From NCBI GenBank assembly GCA_006218045.1, contig VBWB01000002.1, positions 94,254 through 158,253 on the forward strand: DNA of 64,000 nucleotides, written 5' to 3'. Origin of the DNA: Stygiobacter sp. (GTDB lineage Bacteria; Pseudomonadota; Alphaproteobacteria; Rhodospirillales; Magnetospirillaceae). Of the stretch, positions 27,027-40,464 are shown piece after piece. Within the stretch, counting starts at the first letter, position 1; each line of letters starts with the position of its first letter. The notes under the pieces were generated by a model that was given only the letters and a program-made list of their open reading frames with translations, had not been told where the DNA came from and ran no database searches. Position numbers and translations under genes: made by a program.

Positions 27027-28990
27027 TAGGCCGTCGGCAGGGTGAACAGGAAGGTGCTGCCCCGGTCGGGTTCGGACTCGACCCAGATTTGGCCGCCGTG
27101 ACGTTCGACGATGCGTCGGCAGATGGCCAGACCAAAGCCGGTGCCCTGGCTTTGGCTGATGCCGTGCAGGCGGGTGAAGACATCGAAAATGGACGATTGG
27201 TATTCCGGTGCGATGCCGATGCCATTATCGCGGAACCGAAACAGCCAAAAAGCCCCCTGACGGGTCGCCGAAACATTGATCCGAGGGGGGACGCCGATGC
27301 GGCTGTAACGCAAGGCATTATCCAAAAGGTTGCTGAGCAATTGCTGGATTTGCCCTTCGTCGCCCATCACCGAGGGCAGGGGATCATGGTCGATCCGCCC
27401 GCCCAAGCGGCGCAATTGGTCATCATGGGCTTCGCTGACCCGATCAAGAATCGGACCGATCTCCAGCCGCTTCAACGGCGCCCCCGCCGCCTTGACCTGG
27501 GCGTAGAGGCCCAAGTCATGCAGCAGCCGGCGCATGTGGATCACCCCATCCACCGCATATTGAATGAAATCGCGCCCATCCTGATCCAGCACCGGGCCAT
27601 AGCGTCGTTCCAGCATCTGCACATAGGTGGCCACCTGCCGCAATGGCTCCTGCAAATCGTGGCTGGCGGCCGAGGTGAATTGGCGCAGTTCGTCATTGGA
27701 GCGTTGCAGGTCGTCGAGAATGGCCTGACGCTGTGCTTCCGCCCGAACTGAACGGGTGGTGTCGATGGCGATGGCCAACACCGCCAATTCACCGCCGATC
27801 ATCACCGCGGACGAGGCGACATCGGCGTCGATCACCCGACCATCCAAAGTGATCAGCTTCTGCCGCAAGGGCGGGGCTTCGTCGCCGGGCGCTTTTAAGG
27901 CGGCGAGGCGGTCGGTGACGACGGAATGGTAATCCGGATGCAGCAGGTCAAGCACCGGGCGATCCAGCAGGTCTTCCGGGCCATGGGCAGCCATCAGCCG
28001 GACCGCTTCGCGGTTGCTGAAAATGATGCGGCCCTGACGATGCAGGACGATGGCCGCCGGAGCCGTATCCAGCAGGTGGCGGTAACGGCTTTCGCTCTCA
28101 CGCAAGGATTCGTACAGCCGTGTCCGGTGCTCCCAGGCAAAGGCCGCGTAAAACGACGTGGCAGCCACCGCCAGGATCAAGGCCAGCCCGATGCCGCTGA
28201 GGATCGGATCTTGGCGCCACCACGACGATGGCCAACCGGATGCCGGAACGGCGTAAATCCGCCAAACCCCACCCGGGAAACTTATATCGAGCTCCACTGG
28301 ATTTTGTTCGCGCAGTTTTGGATCGCCATGAAAGACTTGCCCATTGGCCTGAATCGCCAAATTAAGCCCGACATCGGGCGCCGAAATGCCAGTCTGATCC
28401 AGCAAGGTGGATAGGTCGATGACGATGGAGACAAGGGCGAAATAATCGGCTGGGGCGCCTGAGACGCCGGGGCGCATCACCGGAGTGCGGCTGATGACGC
28501 CGACACCGCCTTGGACCAGGGGCAAGGGGCCGTCGACCACGGTCTTGCCGCTTTGGATGGTCTGTTCGACCTTTGGCCATTGCTTGGGGGTTTGGCGGTA
28601 ATCCAGGCCGATGGCACTTTCATTGCCCGAGCGGGGATAGACCTGACGCAAGACGGTGCCGTAGGCCACCCCCAGATTGCGGATATCGCGGCGCGATCCG
28701 ACCAATTGCTCGGCGATGGCGGTAAATTCGGCATCGGTCAACCGGCCATGGGCATGGATGGTTGCCGCCACCCCTTGGGTCAGGGTCAGCGATCCGTTCA
28801 GGGCGCCTTCGATATTGGCGCGAAGTCGCCCCAGGCGCTCCACCGTTTCCGTCCGCAAGCTTTGCAATTGCCGTTCATGTTGAGAAACGGCGATCCACAT
28901 CACGGCGGCGGTGGCTGCCATGGTTACCAGGCTGGCTACGGCCAAAGCCTTCAACGTCGTCAAGGAAGTGGAGGGGGGTTCCAGTGGCAT
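27026..28990 (-). CDS. Membrane sensor histidine kinase with CHASE and PAS domains
   Basis: The 654-residue protein from ATG 28990 has a first membrane helix near 13-35, a periplasmic CHASE domain (about 60-255; VAATIHAHGRLTDAEF, then RDIRNLGVAYGTVLRQVYP and GLDYRQTP), a second helix near 268-285, a PAS domain (about 305-415), and a HisKA/HATPase transmitter. The phospho-acceptor His is in SAASHDLQEPLRQV; the N box LLSNLLDNALRYS and G boxes DNGIGIAPE and GTGFGLAI are intact. This transmitter type is common in phytochrome-like kinases. No response regulator adjoins it. Translation of the longer frame upstream of 28990 adds a stretch without features. Confidence 0.9.
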   Translation of the reverse strand: MPLEPPSTSLTTLKALAVASLVTMAATAAVMWIAVSQHERQLQSLRTETVERLGRLRANIEGALNGSLTLTQGVAATIHAHGRLTDAEFTAIAEQLVGSRRDIRNLGVAYGTVLRQVYPRSGNESAIGLDYRQTPKQWPKVEQTIQSGKTVVDGPLPLVQGGVGVISRTPVMRPGVSGAPADYFALVSIVIDLSTLLDQTGISAPDVGLNLAIQANGQVFHGDPKLREQNPVELDISFPGGVWRIYAVPASGWPSSWWRQDPILSGIGLALILAVAATSFYAAFAWEHRTRLYESLRESESRYRHLLDTAPAAIVLHRQGRIIFSNREAVRLMAAHGPEDLLDRPVLDLLHPDYHSVVTDRLAALKAPGDEAPPLRQKLITLDGRVIDADVASSAVMIGGELAVLAIAIDTTRSVRAEAQRQAILDDLQRSNDELRQFTSAASHDLQEPLRQVATYVQMLERRYGPVLDQDGRDFIQYAVDGVIHMRRLLHDLGLYAQVKAAGAPLKRLEIGPILDRVSEAHDDQLRRLGGRIDHDPLPSVMGDEGQIQQLLSNLLDNALRYSRIGVPPRINVSATRQGAFWLFRFRDNGIGIAPEYQSSIFDVFTRLHGISQSQGTGFGLAICRRIVERHGGQIWVESEPDRGSTFLFTLPTA

Positions 28991-29093
28991 GGCATTCACA
29001 GCCTGATCGTGCAAAGAGGATAGGAGCTTGGAATGGGTTGGTAAAGCGTAAAGGCCGTGGACGAAGCGGGGGACGGGGAGGCATGATGCGGCC

Positions 29094-32554
<3,461 letters not shown>

Positions 32555-32558
<4 letters not shown>

Positions 32559-33079
32559 CCGCTGAAATCAAACAAATTGCCGCGCCCATCCCCGGTGGCG
32601 AAGCGGGCATAGGCTTCGCTGGCCCGATAGCTGGCTTGCGCCGCCGCCGCATAATCGGCAGAGGACGGACTGGCCACCGAGGTGGCTGCGGCGGCAATGG
32701 CCTTGTGGGCCCGGGCTGTCTCTTCGTCCGAGGCATTGGCCGGCGCGCCCACCTCGACCTTGCCGGCCACCGCATAGTATTTGCCGTCTGGCCCCTGCAC
32801 GTACTGGTACTGTGGCGCACCGCCATAGGCGCCAGCGATGGCGGCGTGCTGGCGCTCCTCGGTTTTTACCGCCCGGTCGGCATCCTGCAATTGCTTGAGT
32901 TGCTGCCGTTCGGCCTGGCTGAGATCGTCTTCTCCCGTCGCGCATGCCCCCGCCTGACTGAGCGGCGCGGTCAGCACGCGGGATATCCGTTGCCCTGCTT
33001 CGGTCTGCGCACCGGGCATGATGGTAAGAATTCTGGCGGGCCCATGGGGCGTCGCAATGACGCTGCCGATGGCGGACAT
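32555..33079 (-). CDS. SprA-related putative metalloprotease, catalytic motif degenerate
   Basis: A 174-residue protein whose centre matches the small SprA-related family: LSQAERQQLKQLQDADRAV, then QYVQGPDGKYYAVAGKVEV, which in relatives reads GPDGxxYAVGGEV. Between these, family members carry the zinc motif HExxH; here the aligned residues are EERQH, so the first His is Glu. Ala-rich helices make up the C-terminus (AHKAIAAAATSVAS and following). Activity as a protease is therefore doubtful. Family recall is from memory. The gene converges on dnaE with a four-base tail overlap. Confidence 0.65.
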
Positions 33080-33151
33080 GTTCTCTCCAGTCCTGATTGA
33101 CGGACATCATAGCCGATTTTCGGTCTAAGTGATATCCACCGCTAGAATATG

Positions 33152-33167
33152 TGTCATTTCAATGACA
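33152..33167. promoter_or_regulatory. Inverted repeat upstream of small membrane protein gene
   Basis: TGTCATT-TC-AATGACA lies in the divergent gap between the SprA-related gene and the 61-residue membrane protein, 41 bases before the latter. A likely binding site for a dimeric regulator; no regulator gene is adjacent. Confidence 0.4.
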
Positions 33168-33207
33168 TGATGAACAAAAACAAACAGGCGAAACACAGGA
33201 GAGGCCC

Positions 33208-33393
33208 ATGAAAGCGAACCCCGTTATTCTTGCTCCCAACGGTTTCCCCTGGCGTGCCGCCCTGATCGGGGGGGCGGTGATCGCCGTGGGGGTAGTGGGC
33301 GGTATGGCCGTCTTTCCCGCAGCCGCTGTGGGAGGCTTGTTCATCGTCTCGGCCCTGATCGGTCTGGCCGTCTTCGCCGCCAGCCTGGGATAG
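33208..33393 (+). CDS. Small two-helix membrane protein
   Basis: A 61-residue protein with two Gly/Ala/Val-rich membrane helices (about 17-34 and 38-58) that are typical of small stress-induced or assembly proteins, with no polar catalytic residues. A strong GGAGAGG lies seven bases before the ATG, which supports translation. No family recognised. The gene stands alone between an inverted repeat and the GH17 gene. Confidence 0.6.
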   Translation: MKANPVILAPNGFPWRAALIGGAVIAVGVVGGMAVFPAAAVGGLFIVSALIGLAVFAASLG

Positions 33394-33505
33394 TTTGATC
33401 CCATCCGGCGATTGACGCGGCAGGCAGCCCGGCCTATTGAAGGAGCCGTATTGGCCGGCATGCTGTCGGCTGTCTGGTCTTCGCCGAATCGGAACGAGTT
33501 TTCCC

Positions 33506-35209
33506 ATGCGCTTACCGCTGGTTTTGCTTACCGTCGCCGTCACCGCCTTGATCAGCCTGACCGGCTGGTGGTGGTTCAATCGCCCGGTTCCCATGGCGTT
33601 GACCTTCGACGAGCCGTTTCCATCGGTTTCGTTCGCCTCTTTCCGGCGCGGTCAAAGCCCGATCACCGGCGATTATCCGTCACCGGCCCAGGTCGAGGAG
33701 GATCTGAAAAGCCTGGTCGGCGTGACCAAGGGCATCCGTACCTATACCAGCCGTGAAGGCCTGGACGTACTGCCGGCCCTGGCCCGCAAGCATGGTATCG
33801 AGGTCACCCATTCCGCCTGGCTGGGCAAGAAGACCGATATCAACGCCAAGGAAGTGCAGGAACTGATCAAGTCGGCCAACGCCAACCCGGACGTAATCAA
33901 GCGGGTGATCGTCGGCAACGAGGTGTTGCTGCGCCAGGATCTGTCGCCGGAACAACTGATCGCCTATATCCGTCAGGTCAAGGCGGCGGTGAAGCAGCCG
34001 GTGTCCTATGCCGATGTCTGGGCCTTCTATTTACGCTATCCGCAGGTGGCGGACGAGGTGGATTACCTCACCATCCACATCCTGCCCTATTGGGAAGACG
34101 AGCCCATCGGGGTCGAGCAATCGGCCGAACATATCGTCAAGATTTACCGTATGATCCAGGAAAAATTCCCCGGCAAGCCGATCCTGATCGGCGAGGCCGG
34201 CTGGCCGACCCGGGGGCGTAATCGCGGTCCAGCGGCGGTGAATATGGAAAATGCGACCTATTTCGTTCGCACCCTGGCTCAGGTATCAAAAGAAAACGGC
34301 TTTGATTACAATGTGGTGGAAGCCTTTGATCAACCCTGGAAAGCCAAGCTGGAAGGCACCGTCGGCGGTTTCTGGGGGGTGGTCGATACCCATCGCGACG
34401 TCAAGTTCGGTATGTCCGGGCCGGTGCAGGCCAATGCCAATTGGCTGATTCATGCGGTGATCTCCACAATCCTGGGGGCGGGCGTGGCCCTGTTCTTCCT
34501 GCTCAAGCCGGTGGCCTATGCGCCGCTACGCGTCGTCGTTCTGGCGGCTCTGGCGCAAATCCTGGCCATTGCCGTGGTCTGGCAAGGAGTGAACGCCTTG
34601 TGGATCGCCTATAGCCTGTTTCAGGACGGCTGGGCGGTATTGCGTATCGTTTTGCAGGCGATCTTCGCTGGCCTCATCCTCAAGACCGCCGCCTTGGCCC
34701 TGCGGCCCGACGACCATTCCCAGCCCAGCCGCTGGGGTGAGCGCCTGATCATCGTCTATGGCGTGTGCACCTTCGCCATCAGCATGCTGCTGCTGTTCAA
34801 CGGTCGTTACCGCGACATCCCCAATCTGGAATTCCTGGTGCCCTGCCTGGGCCTGACCGCCTGGGGTTTGACCCGGATGGTGATCCTGGGCAAGCCGTGG
34901 ACGGAGGCCTTTGCCGTCGGTCATCTGTTCGCCGGGGCCATGCCGGCGCAATTGGGGCCGGCCAAGGAAATGGCTATCGGCTTGTGGATCGCCGCCGCCG
35001 CCGGGCCGCTGTCGGAAGCCGTCGCTCTTTACTTAGGCGAGGACTTCCAGACCATGCACCCGGATTGGGATCAGCAAATCCCGCTATTGGCGGAAATCGC
35101 CGTGGCCAATGGTGAAATGCTGGTATGGGCTGCCATGGTGCTGGTCATGTCGTTACCGTTTCTGGCCGAATGGCGTTTGGCTGCGACCAAACGGGGAGGG
35201 GAGGCCTAA
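33506..35209 (+). CDS. Membrane-bound GH17-type beta-1,3-glucan enzyme
   Basis: The 567-residue protein has an N-terminal membrane anchor (about 2-20), a periplasmic GH17-like barrel to about residue 310, and seven or so helices after that. The acid/base Glu fits RVIVGNEVLLRQ near 140, the nucleophile Glu fits ILIGEAGWPTRGR near 232, the two conserved motifs of the family. In Bradyrhizobium a GH17-plus-membrane protein (NdvC) takes part in making cyclic beta-1,3;1,6-glucans, so glucan remodelling or transglycosylation is a reasonable guess. No glucan synthase gene (ndvB) is visible here. ATG 33506 is preferred over 33437 because the signal anchor begins there. Confidence 0.82.
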   Translation: MRLPLVLLTVAVTALISLTGWWWFNRPVPMALTFDEPFPSVSFASFRRGQSPITGDYPSPAQVEEDLKSLVGVTKGIRTYTSREGLDVLPALARKHGIEVTHSAWLGKKTDINAKEVQELIKSANANPDVIKRVIVGNEVLLRQDLSPEQLIAYIRQVKAAVKQPVSYADVWAFYLRYPQVADEVDYLTIHILPYWEDEPIGVEQSAEHIVKIYRMIQEKFPGKPILIGEAGWPTRGRNRGPAAVNMENATYFVRTLAQVSKENGFDYNVVEAFDQPWKAKLEGTVGGFWGVVDTHRDVKFGMSGPVQANANWLIHAVISTILGAGVALFFLLKPVAYAPLRVVVLAALAQILAIAVVWQGVNALWIAYSLFQDGWAVLRIVLQAIFAGLILKTAALALRPDDHSQPSRWGERLIIVYGVCTFAISMLLLFNGRYRDIPNLEFLVPCLGLTAWGLTRMVILGKPWTEAFAVGHLFAGAMPAQLGPAKEMAIGLWIAAAAGPLSEAVALYLGEDFQTMHPDWDQQIPLLAEIAVANGEMLVWAAMVLVMSLPFLAEWRLAATKRGGEA

Positions 35210-35213
35210 CCAA

Positions 35214-35345
35214 AAGTCCCGATGAGCTCAACTCATCGGGACTTGGTTATAGGCCCAAGGGGCCGCGCGGCTTATGCCGCGTAAGGCAAGCATCCCGGAG
35301 GGATGCGCCCGCCGCATGAGGGCGCTGGTGATCGGTTCCGATCAC
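35214..35345. repeat. Cluster of four stem-loops between converging genes
   Basis: Four perfect or near-perfect hairpins in 132 bases: AAGTCCCGATGAG/CTCATCGGGACTT (35214-35244), CGCGGC-TTAT-GCCGCG (about 35264-35279), GCATCCC-GGA-GGGATGC (35290-35306) and GTGATCGG-TT-CCGATCAC (35328-35345). The first is probably the terminator of the GH17 gene and the last of the pentapeptide gene, though none has a good T run. Confidence 0.7.
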
Positions 35346-35352
35346 TGGGATA

Positions 35353-35844
35353 TTAACGGCACTCCCCCTTCGATCCCTGGGCGCAGACACGGCCGTCAAC
35401 CCAGGTGGCGCCGCTGAGATTGGCGGCGGTCCATAGCACCCGGTCGATTTTGGCGCCCTTGAGGTTGGCGCCGGAGAGATTCGCATCCAGCAGATTGACG
35501 CCCTCGAGATTGGCCCCTTCCAGATTGGCGCCGATCAAATTGACCGCATGCATGTGCGACTGGGAAAAATCCACCCCGCGCAGATTGGCTTTGTAAAAAT
35601 TGGTCAGTTGCAGGTGTGCCCCCGACATGTTGGCACCGACCAACTCCGCCTCGTCCAGACGCGTCGCCATGAACTGGCCGTCGTGCAGATCAATGCCCGG
35701 CGCCTTCAGCTTGCGCAACTCGGCCCAACCGCAATTGGCCTCGGGGACCAGTTGACAACTTGGGTTGACATTTTCCTTGTCATTGGCCAAAGCCGATGTC
35801 GCCAGTATGGTAAGCAGGCAGACGAGGGGTGGATTAATCCGCAA
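35353..35844 (-). CDS. Exported pentapeptide-repeat protein
   Basis: About 163 residues. From residue 45 to 140 the sequence consists of A(N/D)LxG repeats (ELVGANMSGAHL, then ANLRGVDFS, GANLEGANLEGVNLL, ANLSGANLKGAKI), which fold as a right-handed square beta-helix. An N-terminal signal peptide (RINPPLVCLLTILATSALA) sends it to the periplasm. I place the start at TTG 35844 because AGGAGG lies exactly eight bases upstream and the signal peptide begins there; ATG codons farther upstream (35877, 35871) precede that ribosome site. Role unknown; two Cys near each end may form a disulfide. Confidence 0.8.
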   Translation of the reverse strand: MRINPPLVCLLTILATSALANDKENVNPSCQLVPEANCGWAELRKLKAPGIDLHDGQFMATRLDEAELVGANMSGAHLQLTNFYKANLRGVDFSQSHMHAVNLIGANLEGANLEGVNLLDANLSGANLKGAKIDRVLWTAANLSGATWVDGRVCAQGSKGECR

Positions 35845-35973
35845 GGTCGCATCCTCCTGATATTCAAACATCGGCATAAATTAATATGCTAATGTTTTAT
35901 GTGGAATTCAGGTACGCTAATCCTTATGGGAAGTAGTTTGGATTGACTTTGGCTAATTACGGTTTTTTCCCGT

Positions 35974-37113
<1,140 letters not shown>

Positions 37114-38406
37114 TCAGGCTGCGTCCAGAGCCTGGGCCAGATCGGCCAGGATATCGTCCATATGTTCCAGCCCGACCGACAGGCGGACATAGCCGGGAGT
37201 GACGCCGGTGGCCAGCTTGTCGGCGTCGGACAACTGGGAATGGGTGGTGCTGGCTGGGTGGATGGCCAGCGAGCGGGCATCGCCGATATTGGCGACGTGA
37301 TAGAACATTTCCAGCTTGTTGATGAAGCGCTTTCCGGCCTCGGCGCCGCCCTTCAGTTCAAAGCCCAGCAGGGCGCCGTAACCATGCTTCAAGATGGCAT
37401 CGGCGCGGCGGCGGCTTTCGCCTTGTATGACGCCGGGATAGATCACCTTTTCCACCTTGGGGTGCTTGGTCAGCCACAGGGCGACGGCGGCGGCGTTGTC
37501 GGAATGGACGCGCATGCGCAAGGGCAGGGTTTCCAGGCCTTGGATGAACTGGAAGGCGTTCAGGGGGCTCATGGCTGCGCCGATGTCGCGTTGCAGGATG
37601 ACGCGGGCGCGGATGATATAGGCGATGGGGCCCAAAGGTTTGACCGCCTCGGTCCACACGGCGCCGTGATAGCTGGCATCGGGCAGGGTCAACAGCGGGA
37701 AGCGGGCGCCATGCTTTTCCCAGTCGAATTTGCCTGAATCAACGATCATGCCGCCGATGGAGGTGCCGTGACCGCCGATGAACTTGGTGGTGGAATAGAC
37801 GACGATATGGGCGCCGTGCTCGATGGGGCGGCACAGAACCGGGCAGGCGGTGTTGTCCATGATCAACGGGACACCGGTCTTTTCCGCCAGCGCCGCCACG
37901 TCCTTGATGGGGAAGGCCTGCAGCTTGGGATTGGGCAAGGTCTCGGCATACCAGCAGCGGGTCTTGTCGTCGGTGGCACGGACAAAGGCTTCCGGGTCGG
38001 TCGGGTCGACGAAGCGGGCTTCGATGCCGAACTGCTTCAGGGTGTTGGCGAACAGGTTCCAGGTTCCGCCGTACAGATCGGTGGAGGTGACGAAATTGTC
38101 GCCCGCCTGGCACAGATTGGTCACCGCGAAGGTGCTGGCCGCCTGACCGGACGAGGTGGCCAGGGCGGCGACGCCGCCTTCCAGGGCGGTGATGCGCTGC
38201 TCCAGCACGTCTTGGGTCGGATTCATGATGCGGGTGTAGATATTACCCAGCTCCGACAGCGCGAATAGATTGGCGGCATGGTCGGTATCGCGGAACAGAT
38301 AGGATGTGGTCTGGTGGATGGGCACCGCCACCGATCCGGTGGTGGGATCGGCGCGCCAGCCAGCGTGGAGAACGATGGTTTCCGGGTTTTTGCTGTTGAT
38401 GGCCAT
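37114..38406 (-). CDS. metY: O-acetylhomoserine aminocarboxypropyltransferase (sulfhydrylase)
   Basis: PLP enzyme that makes homocysteine from O-acetylhomoserine and sulfide, the direct sulfhydrylation route to methionine. The 430-residue protein shows IHQTTSYLFRDTDHAANLF, GNIYTRIMNPT, SGQAASTFAV, and the PLP lysine in STTKFIGGHGTSIGG near 205, all typical of the O-acetylhomoserine group, with the C-terminal HPASTTHSQL. ATG 38406 matches the family N-terminus (NPETIVLHAGW). Its leader has a GCCCAC-TGG-GTGGGC hairpin but no riboswitch that I recognise. Confidence 0.93.
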   Translation of the reverse strand: MAINSKNPETIVLHAGWRADPTTGSVAVPIHQTTSYLFRDTDHAANLFALSELGNIYTRIMNPTQDVLEQRITALEGGVAALATSSGQAASTFAVTNLCQAGDNFVTSTDLYGGTWNLFANTLKQFGIEARFVDPTDPEAFVRATDDKTRCWYAETLPNPKLQAFPIKDVAALAEKTGVPLIMDNTACPVLCRPIEHGAHIVVYSTTKFIGGHGTSIGGMIVDSGKFDWEKHGARFPLLTLPDASYHGAVWTEAVKPLGPIAYIIRARVILQRDIGAAMSPLNAFQFIQGLETLPLRMRVHSDNAAAVALWLTKHPKVEKVIYPGVIQGESRRRADAILKHGYGALLGFELKGGAEAGKRFINKLEMFYHVANIGDARSLAIHPASTTHSQLSDADKLATGVTPGYVRLSVGLEHMDDILADLAQALDAA

Positions 38407-38605
38407 GCCTGTCTCATCCCTTCTGAATATATACGCCCACCCAGTGGGCCGGTCACCGCGGGTAGGAAGTTGAACACTGCCGATTAAGTGTGTCAAGGTG
38501 GGCGGGCTATATTAACCAGTAATAATATGTATAATTGTGCCGCTGTCTATGCAGGACAAAGCGACGGCATTAGGATGCAAAGCCAGGACGGTTCGGAGAA
38601 GCAGC

Positions 38606-38791
38606 ATGACGGGCAGGGAAGTGTATTTCGAGTTCCGCCGCATCGGTAGCTATATGCGGGTTTCCGCCATCGATTCGGTGACCGGAACCGAGGTCACCAT
38701 TGCCGGCGACCCCAAGGCGGGAGAGGCGATGCTGAAGCAGACCGCCTTGCGCAAACTGCAATACGTGATGGCCAAGAAGCAGCAGGGCTGA
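38606..38791 (+). CDS. Small conserved protein (DUF6898-like)
   Basis: A 61-residue soluble protein (TGREVYFEFRRIGSYMRVSA, then DSVTGTEVTIAG and LKQTALRKLQYVMAKK) with a beta-rich front and a basic C-terminal helix. I recall similar short proteins across alphaproteobacteria grouped as DUF6898, but cannot check. ATG 38606 has GGAG eight bases upstream; the in-frame start at 38537 adds a basic stretch without features. The gene is divergent from metY. Confidence 0.6.
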   Translation: MTGREVYFEFRRIGSYMRVSAIDSVTGTEVTIAGDPKAGEAMLKQTALRKLQYVMAKKQQG

Positions 38792-39095
38792 AGGGAAACG
38801 TGGGCCGGCCTCGTCATAGTCCAAATGGCCACTCCTCGGAGCAAAACGGGTTCCGAGCCGAGGGCGGAGCTGCATCAAGTCAAAGCGGCACGCCAGTCGA
38901 TGTGCGGCGGGATTGGGCGGAGGCGTTGCGGACGTGGATAAAGAAGCCCTCCGGGCAACTTTCCAGCCGGTCGAATTAGAAAGGGGCAAAGACCGCAGGT
39001 CACGCGGCATGAACGAAACCAGTCTATTTGTCGCATAATGAATATTATGGCGCTCAATACCGGTTTCAGCCTTGTTGCAACGGGCTTGGGCAGTA
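38792..39095. other. Gene-free stretch
   Basis: About 300 bases between the small conserved gene and the decayed receiver gene. Open frames here lack ribosome sites and family features. I see no RNA gene or strong hairpin. Confidence 0.5.
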
Positions 39096-39311
39096 TTATC
39101 CGGTTTGGGTTGGTTTGTCGCACGGGCTGAGCAGCGGTCCGATGCAAGCCAGAAGCTCCGAATGGCGGAACGGCTTTCCAGCGTGGCGTCGGCACCGGCG
39201 CGGGGCGCCAAGGCAAGCAGGTCCATGGCATGTGCCCGGCCACCACCCGATACGGCGACGATCTTGGTCGCGCAGCCCACGCTCATCATCGACGACCATG
39301 ATGGTGGCCAT
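39096..39311 (-). pseudogene. Decayed response-regulator receiver gene
   Basis: Read from 39311 leftward, the frame begins MATIMVVDDERG, the first strand of a receiver domain and similar to the neighbouring REC-EAL start. The frame then loses sense, but a second frame gives TKIVAVSGGGRAHAMDLLALA and GADATLE, the fourth strand and following helix of a receiver, and after a shift at GGAAAG the first frame returns as KPFRHSELLACIGPLL, the conserved Lys and last helix. The middle third, including the phospho-acceptor Asp, is missing. One internal deletion plus a frameshift explain this. It lies five bases from the REC-EAL gene on the same strand. Confidence 0.75.
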
Positions 39312-39315
39312 CGCG

Positions 39316-40464
39316 TTACACCGTAAAATGGGAAGCGGTCACCATGTGCTCGATGGCCGCCGCGTCCACGGGTTTGGAAAAGTAATAGCCTTGGGCCAAG
39401 TCGCATCCCCACGCGTGCAGAGCCTGTAGAATGCCTTCTGATTCAACGCCTTCCGCCACGGTCTTGAGCTTCAGGTTATGCGCCATGTCGATGAGCGTCT
39501 TGGCGACGATCTCCGCTTCCGTGGAATGACAGATCTCGGAGACGAAGGACTTGTCGATCTTCAGCTCCGAGAATGGCAGGCGCAGCAATTGGGCGACGGA
39601 CGAATAGCCGGTGCCGAAATCGTCGATGGACAGGTTGAACCCCTTGAGGCGGAAACGCCCCAGGATCTCCAGCAACATGCCACTGTCCTTGGTCGAGGCG
39701 GTCTCGGTGAGCTCGAGGGTGATCATTTCCGGCTTGATCCCCACCGAAGAGCACAGCCCGGCAAGCTCGTCCGGCAGTTGACGGTCATGGATGTTCCCAA
39801 CCGACAGGTTGACCGCCATATGGATGTTCAGCCCGTTGCGGTGCCAGTCGGCGGCTTGCCGGAACGCGGTTCGCACGACCCATCGGGTCAGCGGGTCGAT
39901 CAGGCCCGAGGTTTCCGCGAGGGGAATGAAGGCGTCGGGCATGATCGTCCGTCCGTCTTCCGTCCTCCACCGGACCAGCGCTTCGACGCCGACAACGTTC
40001 CTGGCCCGGATATCGACCTTAGGCTGGTACAGCAGGAAAAGCTGGTCTCCGGCCAGCGCTGCCGCCAATGCCTCGGCACCGATCGGCGGATTGTGGCCGC
40101 GCATGTCCTCCAGCAGCCGCTTGAGTTCCGGCGCCCGAACCGGCTTGGTGACCTTGCCCGCCATACCAAGGCCGAGTTCGGCTCCCAGCCGGTAGGCCGA
40201 ATTCAGGACCCGCCCGTCCATTCCGCTGACCAACATCACCTTTGAGTTGCAGCCACGCACGGCGATCTCGCGAAGCAGTTCGATCCCATCCGTGTCGGGC
40301 ATCTGAAGGTCAAGAACTAGGACGGTTGGCCATGTGTCCTCGGTCATCTGTCGGAAGGCGGCTGCCGTATCGGCGACATCAACCCGATATCCTGCGGTCA
40401 AGGCCACTTTAGCCACGAAGTCGGCGAAACCACGTTCGTCATCGACAACGATCAAGGTGTTCAT
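39316..40464 (-). CDS. Response regulator with EAL domain (cyclic-di-GMP phosphodiesterase)
   Basis: 382 residues. The receiver domain (1-120) has the acidic pair DDE near residue 8-10, phospho-acceptor Asp in VLDLQMPDTDG, and Lys in KVTKPVRAPEL. The EAL domain (about 130-375) keeps the catalytic and metal residues: VGVEALVRW, NLSVGN, LELTETAS, IDDFGTGYSS, LKIDKSFV and TVAEGVES. It is therefore likely active in degrading c-di-GMP under control of phosphorylation. It follows the hybrid kinase with a four-base overlap, which suggests the kinase is its partner. Confidence 0.92.
   Translation of the reverse strand: MNTLIVVDDERGFADFVAKVALTAGYRVDVADTAAAFRQMTEDTWPTVLVLDLQMPDTDGIELLREIAVRGCNSKVMLVSGMDGRVLNSAYRLGAELGLGMAGKVTKPVRAPELKRLLEDMRGHNPPIGAEALAAALAGDQLFLLYQPKVDIRARNVVGVEALVRWRTEDGRTIMPDAFIPLAETSGLIDPLTRWVVRTAFRQAADWHRNGLNIHMAVNLSVGNIHDRQLPDELAGLCSSVGIKPEMITLELTETASTKDSGMLLEILGRFRLKGFNLSIDDFGTGYSSVAQLLRLPFSELKIDKSFVSEICHSTEAEIVAKTLIDMAHNLKLKTVAEGVESEGILQALHAWGCDLAQGYYFSKPVDAAAIEHMVTASHFTV

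Noticed and set aside
38407..38540. S-adenosylmethionine riboswitch before metY
   Set aside because: Alphaproteobacterial met genes often have one, but the leader shows only a GCCCAC-TGG-GTGGGC hairpin and none of the conserved bases I know for SAM-I, SAM-II or SAM/SAH classes.
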